From an uncultured Prevotellaceae bacterium (GTDB lineage: Bacteria > Bacteroidota > Bacteroidia > Bacteroidales > Bacteroidaceae), in assembly GCA_902761905.1 (NCBI GenBank), contig CACWMK010000002.1, forward strand, positions 146,996 through 210,995: a stretch of DNA of 64,000 nucleotides, written 5' to 3'. Below are positions 35,835 through 43,502 of the stretch, one piece after another. Below the pieces are notes generated by a model. The model ran no database searches and had not been told where the DNA came from. It saw only the letters and a list, made by a program, of their open reading frames with translations. Numbering within the stretch: position 1 is the stretch's first letter; the number at the start of each line of letters is the position of its first letter. Made by a program: the position numbers and the translations under genes.

Positions 35835-37097
35835 ATGAAAAAAATAGTTAATTATAGTAAGCTCGTAATCACTACGCTTATTACATCAAGTCTGTTTATG
35901 GCTTGTAGTGAGGAGATTACCGAAACTACATGCGATACCCAATATACTGCGAACACTGGTAGTATCAGAAATGCAGGTCAGGCTGTAGATTTGGGACTTC
36001 CTAGTGGAACCAAGTGGGCTAATATGAATGTTGGAGCAACTTCAGAATCTGACAATGGAATCCTTTTTGTTTGGGGTGATATAACTGGTACCCAGATGGA
36101 GGCAACTAATGCAACATCGTATTTAGATGTAACGGCTGCTACATCTGCATCAAAATTGTTTGACATGTTCAAAAGTGCCGATGCCAAGGTTGGAACTGTT
36201 TGTGATACAACAAATATTTCTAAAAGTGTAGAACCTAAGCTGATAGACTTAACGTTTATTGGTGATACTATTGGTTTGGATTCACTTGCGAAGGCTACTA
36301 TCGATGCTCAGAAGATGGAGGCAATTACTTCATTCTTAAAGAATAAGTTGAACTTAGTAAAGACATCTAATACAGGTCTTCTTGAGGCTACTCTTACCAA
36401 TGAGGACTTTACTCTCATTATTGATTGGGATGGTTCTGAGTTTATTGAGAGATTCCCCAAGCAGAACTCTGCTAAGGATACATTAGACTATTTCAAGAAG
36501 TTTGAGTATGCAAGTGTTTCAACCTTCGCTATAGATGAGATAGGTTCTACTGAAGTCAATTATTATGAGTCTCCTAAAGCTAATAATTATACTGAAATTA
36601 AAGATCAGCTTGGTGTAGTAATGCGTAGAGACTTTAAGGGTGGTGATATTTCTAATATTCCTGCTTATAGTATCGTTGCAGACGCTAACCATGATCCTGC
36701 TACTGCAAATTGGGGCAACAATTGGAGCATGCCAACAGCTGAGCAATTCCAGGAGCTGCTTGATAATTGCACATGGGAGTTTACTGGTAATGGATATAAG
36801 GTGACTTCTAAGGCAGAAGGAAATAATAACAGTATTTTCTTGCCTGCTGCAGGTTTCCGATTTGGTGACAAGTGGTATGGAAACGGCAATGCAGGTTACT
36901 ATGCAACAGGTGAAATTCTGGGAACTTATCATTTCCCCTCAATGGCTGAACAGATTAGTGGATCAATGGGAGCTATTAATGGCAATGAAAACATGCCAAA
37001 CATGCTGATTTTCCAGCATGGCCAGTATGATTCTCTTGGTATCTACAATAACCTGAGTTCTAGTTTTGGCGTTTCTATCAGACCTGTAACTAAATAA
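35835..37097 (+). CDS. Lipoprotein with split FISUMP (Fib_succ_major) domain
   Basis: A 420-residue lipoprotein (lipobox LFMAC, Cys near 24). The N-terminal part carries AVDLGLPSGTKWANMNVGA and GILFVWGDITG, and the C-terminal part carries WSMPTAEQFQELLDNCTW, IFLPAAGFRF and FGVSIRPVTK. These are the opening and closing signatures of the Fibrobacter succinogenes major paralogous (FISUMP) domain, here separated by roughly 190 residues of unrelated sequence (about 95-285). The role of the domain is unknown; members are surface or secreted proteins of fibre-degrading bacteria. It follows the preceding lipoprotein by 38 bp and ends the first SusCD block before a terminator. Confidence 0.8.
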   Translation: MKKIVNYSKLVITTLITSSLFMACSEEITETTCDTQYTANTGSIRNAGQAVDLGLPSGTKWANMNVGATSESDNGILFVWGDITGTQMEATNATSYLDVTAATSASKLFDMFKSADAKVGTVCDTTNISKSVEPKLIDLTFIGDTIGLDSLAKATIDAQKMEAITSFLKNKLNLVKTSNTGLLEATLTNEDFTLIIDWDGSEFIERFPKQNSAKDTLDYFKKFEYASVSTFAIDEIGSTEVNYYESPKANNYTEIKDQLGVVMRRDFKGGDISNIPAYSIVADANHDPATANWGNNWSMPTAEQFQELLDNCTWEFTGNGYKVTSKAEGNNNSIFLPAAGFRFGDKWYGNGNAGYYATGEILGTYHFPSMAEQISGSMGAINGNENMPNMLIFQHGQYDSLGIYNNLSSSFGVSIRPVTK

Positions 37098-37121
37098 AGT
37101 CTGATTAAGTAATTAATCATA

Positions 37122-37153
37122 GGCTGACCCAATTAAATGGGTCAGCCTTTTAT
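37122..37153 (+). terminator. Rho-independent terminator between the lipoprotein block and the duplicated cassette
   Basis: Perfect 10-bp stem GGCTGACCCA / TGGGTCAGCC (37122-37131, 37138-37147) with loop ATTAAA, then TTTTAT. It lies 25 bp after the FISUMP gene. No clear promoter follows before the next ATG at 37163, so some readthrough is likely. Confidence 0.85.
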
Positions 37154-37162
37154 AACAAAACA

Positions 37163-38938
37163 ATGAATAAACAAAACAATGTATCACGCGCCATCCTCTA
37201 TTTAAGCCTGTTGGCTTTCATTTCGTTTGTTGTGTATATTATGTACATCAACCAGGAGGTGTTCTATACGGCGCACGACCGCTCTGAATTTGTTTTTGGG
37301 GCTCCTTTCTTTAATACACTCATGTCGAAACCATTTGGTTTGATGCAGTATGTGGGAGCTTGGCTTACGCAGTTCTTTTATCAACCGGCTGTAGGTACAT
37401 GTATCCTTGTGGCAATCTGGGTAGGCATATATTTTGTGGGTTCTAAAGCATTCCGGTTACAGGGAAGTGCCTCGGCACTGATGCTCTTGCCTGTAGCCTT
37501 TCTGCTCACATCGGTAGTAGATTTGGGCTATTGGATTTATGTCTCTACCATCAGAGGCTATTGGTTCTCACAGTCAGTAAGCTATCTAGTAATGTTGCTA
37601 CTCTTGTGGGCTGCATGTCGCACTCCACGTAAATTGCATCTGATATGGTATATATTGGCTATTTGCATTTATCCTGTGCTTGGATGGTTTGCTTTGCTTT
37701 TTGTCCTTTGTCTTGCACTTTCTGATAAAGTATCCTGGCGCGAATTCTTGGGTATAGCACTACTCGTCTTTACCGCCAGCATCTGGCATACACAATTCTA
37801 TTCTGGTTTGAAATACGACGATGTTGTTATAGCAGGCTTGCCTCGTTTCGAGACACCAAGTGATAGCAGTCCACATCTTTCATATCCGTTTTGGCTGCTT
37901 GGTGTAGCATCTGTACTTATTCCGTTGTGTAGCAAGTATCTGTCCAAATGGTTTGTGCCTGTGTTGTGTGCTGTTGCTGGTATTTACTATACTTGTTCGC
38001 AGATGTACCATGATCAGAACTACATCGACGAGATGCGTATGGTGCGTTATGCTGAATATGATAACTGGAAAGAGGTTATTAATTTGGTGGAAACGAATAA
38101 GAAACCTACAAGCACAATGGTGTTTGTCAAGAACATTGCCTTGATGAACGAAGGCGGGCTGCTAGACCGTTCCTTCAAATTAGGCAATGATGCAGCAAAT
38201 CTTCATAATCCAGATTCGCTCCATGTTACCCTCTTGGATATTGCATCTCCTTTGGTGTATTATAATTATGGTATGATAAACGAAGCAATACGTTTAAGCT
38301 TCGAAAATGCTATACAAGCAGGCTTCTCACCTTTCTATCTGAAAATGCTTACACGCTGTGCTTTAGCTGTCGGAGATAAAAAACTTGTAGAGCGCTATAC
38401 TACGATACTTCATCACCGTCCGTTTTACGATAATTGGCAACCTGCACCTGTTACGGCTAATATAAAAGAACTCATGAAATGCTATCCTGATGAAATCACA
38501 GGTGTGGAAAACAGCGATAGTTATATTGTTAATGGAATTAGCCTTTGGTACGAATCTGATAGTAAGGTGGCCTCAGAACAGTCGCTTCTTTATTCCATGT
38601 TGCGTTGCGATTCACGTCGTTTTTGGCTGTCGCTACGTAAATACGTAAAACTGCACATGAATGAAGAGTTCCCTATACATGCGCAGGAGGCTTATATTCT
38701 CTTCATGGATAAGGCGCCGGAAGAGAAACGTATTATGGTTCCTGTTGAAAAGACCATCTACGAGCGTTACAAACGATTCTGGACAACACTTGAAAGTAAG
38801 GCAAAGCCAGGAATGACTATTTCAACGGTAGGTGAGGGAATGCGTGAAGAATTTGGAGATACCTATTGGTGGTATAATATCTTTGGCAGAAAACCTATCA
38901 ATGTTCATGGCAAAATAGGAAACGAAACTCATGCGTAA
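37163..38938 (+). CDS. Polytopic membrane protein with C-terminal helical repeat domain (DUF6057-like), copy 1
   Basis: A 591-residue integral membrane protein. About ten hydrophobic helices fill residues 10-275 (for example ILYLSLLAFISFVVYIMYI and YLVMLLLLWAACRT). The rest is a soluble TPR-like helical region (about 290-590; YAEYDNWKEVINLVETNK, LTRCALAVGDKKLVERYT). From memory it resembles the DUF6057 family of Bacteroidota; this was not checked. The function is unknown. A paralogue lies at 40431-41831 with the same layout, and each is followed by a CxxCH propeller lipoprotein, so the pair probably acts as one unit. The gap to the next gene is 6 bp. Confidence 0.82.
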   Translation: MNKQNNVSRAILYLSLLAFISFVVYIMYINQEVFYTAHDRSEFVFGAPFFNTLMSKPFGLMQYVGAWLTQFFYQPAVGTCILVAIWVGIYFVGSKAFRLQGSASALMLLPVAFLLTSVVDLGYWIYVSTIRGYWFSQSVSYLVMLLLLWAACRTPRKLHLIWYILAICIYPVLGWFALLFVLCLALSDKVSWREFLGIALLVFTASIWHTQFYSGLKYDDVVIAGLPRFETPSDSSPHLSYPFWLLGVASVLIPLCSKYLSKWFVPVLCAVAGIYYTCSQMYHDQNYIDEMRMVRYAEYDNWKEVINLVETNKKPTSTMVFVKNIALMNEGGLLDRSFKLGNDAANLHNPDSLHVTLLDIASPLVYYNYGMINEAIRLSFENAIQAGFSPFYLKMLTRCALAVGDKKLVERYTTILHHRPFYDNWQPAPVTANIKELMKCYPDEITGVENSDSYIVNGISLWYESDSKVASEQSLLYSMLRCDSRRFWLSLRKYVKLHMNEEFPIHAQEAYILFMDKAPEEKRIMVPVEKTIYERYKRFWTTLESKAKPGMTISTVGEGMREEFGDTYWWYNIFGRKPINVHGKIGNETHA

Positions 38939-38944
38939 ACGATT

Positions 38945-40459
38945 ATGAAAAGATATATTCACTTCTATATAGTATTCTTGGCTGTTGCAGTACTGCTTAT
39001 GTCATCATGTGCCAGCCATCCCGATGTACCATCTGCATCTAAAGAGGCAAAAAGTCTCCCGGCAATATTTCCAGACTATTGTGATGTTACGGTGCCGTAT
39101 AATATCGCACCGCTCAACTTTATGCTCCCTGCCGACGAGTATGAAAAGTGCGTCTCTCGTTTTACTACTCCTGATGGTAAACAGCAGACATACGGCAGTG
39201 GTGTTAAGGTGCAGATACCTGAATCAGAATGGCATGATATGCTTAATGCCTCGAAAGGCAAAAGTATTAAGGTAGAGGTTTGGGGCAAGAAAGACGGAGA
39301 ATGGTTGTCGTTCAATCCGTTTGAGATATATGTGGCTCCAGATGCCATCGACGAGTACCTGTCGTACCGCCTTATCGAGCCATCGTATGTGGCATGGACA
39401 TATATGGAGATTGCTCAGCGTAATCTTACCTCGTTCGAAGAAACACAGATCTTCAACAACGAGATTACGATGAACGATAGGAAGAAAGGTCAGTGCATCA
39501 ACTGTCACAGTTATCAAAACTATAAGACAGACAATATGCTCTTCCACGTGCGTCTGGCTAATAGCGGAACTGTAATTGTAAATGATGGTAAGGTGTCAAG
39601 AGTCAATTTGAAGCGTGACTATACCATTTCTTCGGGCGTTTATCCTGCATGGCATCCTACAGAGAAGTTGATAGCTTTCTCTACGAACTTGACACGTCAG
39701 GCATTTCATACGGCAAATCCTAACAAGATTGAAGTTTACGATCTTGCTAGCGATATGATATTATATGATGTCAAGACCGACTCTGTTAGTATTGTCAGCA
39801 ATGATTCTACTCTATTAGAGGTGTACCCAACTTGGTCGCCTGATGGTAAATACCTATATTACTGTAAATCAGTTCCTCTTCCTGAGGAAATGAAAGATAA
39901 GGATATCAGAACCACTTATCCTAAGATTCAATACAACCTGTATCGCCGTTCGTTCGATTTGGCAACACATAACTTTGGTGATGAAGAACTGATTTATGAT
40001 GCTGCATCAGCAGACAAGAGTGTAACATTGCCGCGTATCAGTCCCGATGGACGTTATCTGCTTTTTGCTTTGGGACAATATGGTTGTTTCCATAGCAGAC
40101 ATCATGACGCCGACATCGTATGTATACCTATGGATAAATATAACGGTACTGCTCTTACTGCAGAAACATCTTCGCCAGTCGATCTTACTCAGGTAAATAG
40201 TGCAGGCTATTCTGATAGCTATCCATCATGGTCGAGCAACGGTCATTGGATGATGCTTGCTAGTCGCCGTGATGATGATAACTACAGCCGTGTCTACTTC
40301 GCCTATTTCAACAACGGAAAAGTGGGGAAGGCTTTCCTGTTGCCACAGGAAGATCCGGAGCATAATACTTTCTTGCTGAAGAGCTATAATCGTCCTGAGT
40401 TTATGGTTGAACCTGTAAAGATCAGTGTCAATGAGTTCAGTAAGGTATTTGATAAGTAG
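38945..40459 (+). CDS. Lipoprotein beta-propeller (PD40/TolB-like) with CxxCH haem motif, copy 1
   Basis: A 504-residue lipoprotein (lipobox LMSSC, Cys near 22). The N-terminal beta domain (about 38-140) begins with the motif PDYCDVTVPYNIAPLNFML, shared with its paralogue. A c-type haem motif C184-I-N-C-H188 follows, then a WD40/PD40-like propeller (about 215-490; YPAWHPTEKLIAFSTN, YPTWSPDGKYLYYCKS, PRISPDGRYLLFALG). Such propellers are usually periplasmic or surface-exposed. If haem is attached, this would be a monohaem cytochrome-like protein. The role is unknown; the partner is the membrane protein 6 bp upstream. It overlaps the next gene by 29 bp. Confidence 0.85.
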   Translation: MKRYIHFYIVFLAVAVLLMSSCASHPDVPSASKEAKSLPAIFPDYCDVTVPYNIAPLNFMLPADEYEKCVSRFTTPDGKQQTYGSGVKVQIPESEWHDMLNASKGKSIKVEVWGKKDGEWLSFNPFEIYVAPDAIDEYLSYRLIEPSYVAWTYMEIAQRNLTSFEETQIFNNEITMNDRKKGQCINCHSYQNYKTDNMLFHVRLANSGTVIVNDGKVSRVNLKRDYTISSGVYPAWHPTEKLIAFSTNLTRQAFHTANPNKIEVYDLASDMILYDVKTDSVSIVSNDSTLLEVYPTWSPDGKYLYYCKSVPLPEEMKDKDIRTTYPKIQYNLYRRSFDLATHNFGDEELIYDAASADKSVTLPRISPDGRYLLFALGQYGCFHSRHHDADIVCIPMDKYNGTALTAETSSPVDLTQVNSAGYSDSYPSWSSNGHWMMLASRRDDDNYSRVYFAYFNNGKVGKAFLLPQEDPEHNTFLLKSYNRPEFMVEPVKISVNEFSKVFDK

Positions 40460-41831
40460 TATATTCTGTGTAGCAGTCCTATTGTTTTTCGGACTGGCCT
40501 ATCCGCAGCACCTGCATTATCAGGAGCAGTACCAGCTATTCCTGTTTGACAGTAACTATGTATGGGATATTATTCGGGAGCCAGGTGGCGTGGCCGATCT
40601 GCTGGGGCGATTCTGCACTCAATTCTTCCTTTATGCCTGGGTGGGAGCCGCTATTATTGCGCTTCTGCTATCGGCAGTTCAGCTTATGACTCTCCAGTTG
40701 ATGGGGTCAAACAAGCTGTATGGCCTGAGTTTTATACCGTCGGGCTTGCTGTGGCTATATCTGCTCGATGAGAATGCACTGCTTGGGGGAATATGGGCTG
40801 TGCTGATAATCACGGGGATGGTTCTTCTGATCTCTCGCTTCGTTTCTATCAAAAGAACCGTCACCATGATCATCGTGATCATTATTGCCATTCCTGTCCT
40901 GTATTTCCTGGCTGGTCCGGTATGTCTGCCGATACCTGTAGACGGTCTGTGGGCCGGCATACATTACTATCGCATGCCAAAGGTATTCCCTTGGCTGTTG
41001 TGGGCAGCAGCATTTTCTGCATTTGTCCTTGTGCTGATAGTCCGTTTCTTCCGCAATAAGAATTTTATCCAACACCTGTCACCCATCGCCTCTCACCTTT
41101 TATTTGCCCTCGTGGCTGTCTGCATGGGGTGGATGGTCTGGAAAAACGCCAATTTTAAGGCGGAGAAGGTGATGCAATACGACTTTATGGCTACTCATCA
41201 GCAGTGGAACCGCATAATCGAGACAATTAATAAGGAGAAACCAAACAATCAGATTGGTGTCACGGTACAGAATCTTGCTCTGGCGATGCGTGGTGTGCTA
41301 CTTGACCAGATACAGAACTATAACCAGAATGGTATAGCTGGTCTTCTGCCCGATGTGCAGAGCGATGCAACCAGTCCGATGCCTACGGCCGAGGCTTTCT
41401 ATCAGTTGGGTATGATAAATGTTGCCCAACGTACGGTGTTCGAAGCACAAGAGGCTATTCTTGACTTCCAGAAAAGTGGTCGCTGCTACAAGCGACTGGC
41501 ACAGACCAACCTGATAAATGGCAATTACGAGGTGTCTCGAAAATATCTTACCGCCCTGCAGAAGACGCTCTTCTATCGTGATTGGGCCAACGAGACATTG
41601 CCTCTTTTATTCGATGAAATGGCCATAAATAACCATCCTGAATACGGACGACTGCGCAAATGGGCATATAAGGAAAACTTCCTGTTCAGCGACCATGTAA
41701 CCCCAGGAATGCTGGAGAGTCTTTATTTTGGATGTACGGATAATCGCATGGCTTATCAGTATCTGATTGCCTATTATTTGCTGACTGGTGACCGTGAGAG
41801 GTATAATAACTTCATATCAAAGAATCGATGA
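40431..41831 (+). CDS. Polytopic membrane protein with C-terminal helical repeat domain (DUF6057-like), copy 2
   Basis: A 466-residue paralogue of the protein at 37163-38938. It has hydrophobic helices through about residue 230 (ISSIFCVAVLLFFGLAYP, VGAAIIALLLSAVQLM, MIIVIIIAIPVLYFLAG) and a C-terminal soluble helical part (ATHQQWNRIIETINKEK, YQLGMINVAQRTVFEAQ). It is shorter in the soluble tail than copy 1. ATG at 40431 is chosen over GTG 40425; either way it starts within the end of the preceding gene, and its stop overlaps the next ATG (ATGA), so all four cassette genes are tightly coupled. The segment around 41071-41100 (encoding HLSPIASHLLF) resembles a spacer repeat. Confidence 0.8.
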   Translation: MSSVRYLISSIFCVAVLLFFGLAYPQHLHYQEQYQLFLFDSNYVWDIIREPGGVADLLGRFCTQFFLYAWVGAAIIALLLSAVQLMTLQLMGSNKLYGLSFIPSGLLWLYLLDENALLGGIWAVLIITGMVLLISRFVSIKRTVTMIIVIIIAIPVLYFLAGPVCLPIPVDGLWAGIHYYRMPKVFPWLLWAAAFSAFVLVLIVRFFRNKNFIQHLSPIASHLLFALVAVCMGWMVWKNANFKAEKVMQYDFMATHQQWNRIIETINKEKPNNQIGVTVQNLALAMRGVLLDQIQNYNQNGIAGLLPDVQSDATSPMPTAEAFYQLGMINVAQRTVFEAQEAILDFQKSGRCYKRLAQTNLINGNYEVSRKYLTALQKTLFYRDWANETLPLLFDEMAINNHPEYGRLRKWAYKENFLFSDHVTPGMLESLYFGCTDNRMAYQYLIAYYLLTGDRERYNNFISKNR

Positions 41832-43333
41832 AAACGACTATATATAATATAATAAGGTGTTGGGTGATAGGTGTTGGGTGTTGGATGCTTGCAGCCTGCT
41901 CAACTGCTGTCGAGAATACTAAGCAGGAGACTGCTCTGCCTCAGATATATCCCGATTATGTAGGTGTTACTGTGCCAGTGAATATTGCTCCGCTATGTTT
42001 TAATATGGCTGATGAGTCGGCTCTGTATATTGATGCCGTCGTGACCGACAGTCATGGAAACAGCCTGCATGCTCAGGGGGAGGAGTCGGTAGACTTTGAT
42101 ATCGACGACTGGCATGCGTTGCTCGAAAAGAACGGCGGAGACTCGCTCAGTGTTACCGTTTCGGCCAAATACGACGATGGTTGGCATACCTATAGTGCTT
42201 TTTCCATCTATGTCAGTCCCGACAGCATCGACTATGGTCTGTGTTACCGTCTTATTGCTCCTGGTTATGAGGTCTGGAGCAAGATGGGCATCTACGAGCG
42301 CGACCTGTCTTCGTTTGATGAGCGAGCGCTGATAGAGAATACCCAATTTGAGGGGTGTGTTAACTGCCATAGCTTCAATCGTGGCAATCCTGCTGATATG
42401 AGCCTGCATATCCGTGGTCCTCATGGAGCCACACTTATTAGCCATAATGGCAGTCCGATAACCGCCTATAACACCAAAACTGATCAGACTCTCGGTTTCT
42501 GTGTATATCCTTACTGGCATCCTTCGGGCAAATACATCGCTTATTCTACCAACTCAACTAGTCAGCTGTTCCATAGTGCCGACAGCAACCGTATCGAGGT
42601 GTTTGACACCGCATCCGATCTTCAGGTATACGACGTAGAGAAGAACGAACTGCTTATTACTGCCGTCCTGAAGCAGGATTCGATATATGAGACTTATCCA
42701 GTTTTCTCGGCCGATGGTCGTTCGCTGTATTTCTGTGCAGCGCAGGCCATCCCGGAGGGTAGTTATAAGCTCGATTCTATACGCTACAATCTCTGTCGTA
42801 TTGATTTCAATCCGGAAACGGGAACTTTCGGAGATAGTATAGAGACTGTAATCGATGCCGTAGCTCAGGGTAAGTCGGTATCATTCCCACGTCCTTCGTA
42901 TGATGGACGATATATATGCTATACATTATCCGACTACGGACAGTTCAGTATCTGGCATCATGAGGCTGATCTTTATATGCTCGACCTGACAACGAAGAAG
43001 AGCACGGCAATGGATAATGCCAACTCAGATGACACAGAATCGTTCCATAACTGGAGCACAAATTCGCGATGGATTGTCTTCAGTTCGCGTCGCGATGATG
43101 GGCTTTTTACCCGACCTTACTTCTGTCATGTTGACAAAAACGGGGTGGTGGGCAAGGCCTTTATGTTGCCCCAGAGAAATCCGCGAAAGTTCTATCGCGA
43201 TCGCTTTTTGTCATTCAATGTTCCCGATTTTGTTATAAATCCGACCCGTTTCGATGGTCGAAAAGCTAGTAGTATAATTATCGATGAAATGCGGAAAAAT
43301 TTCGATGTGAGAAGTGTTAAAAGTGGCTTGTAG
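41828..43333 (+). CDS. Lipoprotein beta-propeller (PD40/TolB-like) with CxxCH haem motif, copy 2
   Basis: A 501-residue paralogue of the protein at 38945-40459. Lipobox MLAAC near residue 24; N-terminal motif PDYVGVTVPVNIAPLCFNM; haem motif C177-V-N-C-H181; and propeller blades YPYWHPSGKYIAYSTN, YPVFSADGRSLYFCAA, PRPSYDGRYICYTLSDYG. A matched block follows the haem motif in both copies (FHSADSNRIEVFDTASD here, FHTANPNKIEVYDLASD in copy 1), so both belong to one conserved family and the CxxCH is not chance. The signal-peptide coding region contains GGTGTTGGGTG repeats. It starts 4 bp inside the end of the upstream gene. The function is unknown. Confidence 0.85.
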   Translation: MKTTIYNIIRCWVIGVGCWMLAACSTAVENTKQETALPQIYPDYVGVTVPVNIAPLCFNMADESALYIDAVVTDSHGNSLHAQGEESVDFDIDDWHALLEKNGGDSLSVTVSAKYDDGWHTYSAFSIYVSPDSIDYGLCYRLIAPGYEVWSKMGIYERDLSSFDERALIENTQFEGCVNCHSFNRGNPADMSLHIRGPHGATLISHNGSPITAYNTKTDQTLGFCVYPYWHPSGKYIAYSTNSTSQLFHSADSNRIEVFDTASDLQVYDVEKNELLITAVLKQDSIYETYPVFSADGRSLYFCAAQAIPEGSYKLDSIRYNLCRIDFNPETGTFGDSIETVIDAVAQGKSVSFPRPSYDGRYICYTLSDYGQFSIWHHEADLYMLDLTTKKSTAMDNANSDDTESFHNWSTNSRWIVFSSRRDDGLFTRPYFCHVDKNGVVGKAFMLPQRNPRKFYRDRFLSFNVPDFVINPTRFDGRKASSIIIDEMRKNFDVRSVKSGL

Positions 43334-43361
43334 AGGGCGTTTTTGGCTATTTTGTTAAGTC

Positions 43362-43392
43362 GTGTTACAAAATCTAAAGTTTATGTAACATT
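43362..43392. promoter_or_regulatory. Two-armed operator-like site upstream of the xus-like operon (copy B)
   Basis: GTGTTAC (43362-43368), 16 bp, then GTAACATT (43385-43392). Arms, spacing and flanking bases (TATGTAACATT) match copy A at 29431-29461. It ends 29 bp before the -7 box, just upstream of where -33 should be. Confidence 0.55.
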
Positions 43393-43420
43393 ATACAAAT
43401 AGTATAATATTTAATATTAG

Positions 43421-43429
43421 TACCTTTGC
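43421..43429 (+). promoter_or_regulatory. -7 promoter box of the xus-like operon
   Basis: TACCTTTGC matches TAnnTTTG, 70 bp before the susC ATG. The -33 region is AT-rich with no clean TTTG, which would fit an activator-dependent promoter. Confidence 0.55.
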
Positions 43430-43478
43430 AGCCAGAATAATAAATCACGAGATTAAATAACTAACAAATTAATAAATT

Positions 43479-43502
43479 ATGTATCAAAATCTGTCAAAAT
43501 GA
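43479..43502 (+). CDS. Seven-codon leader ORF overlapping the susC start
   Basis: ATG at 43479 reads MYQNLSK and stops at TGA 43500-43502, which overlaps the susC ATG (43499-43501) as ATGA. A terminating ribosome could restart on susC. It is too short for a homology judgement, so it is listed only as a possible coupling device. Confidence 0.25.
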   Translation: MYQNLSK

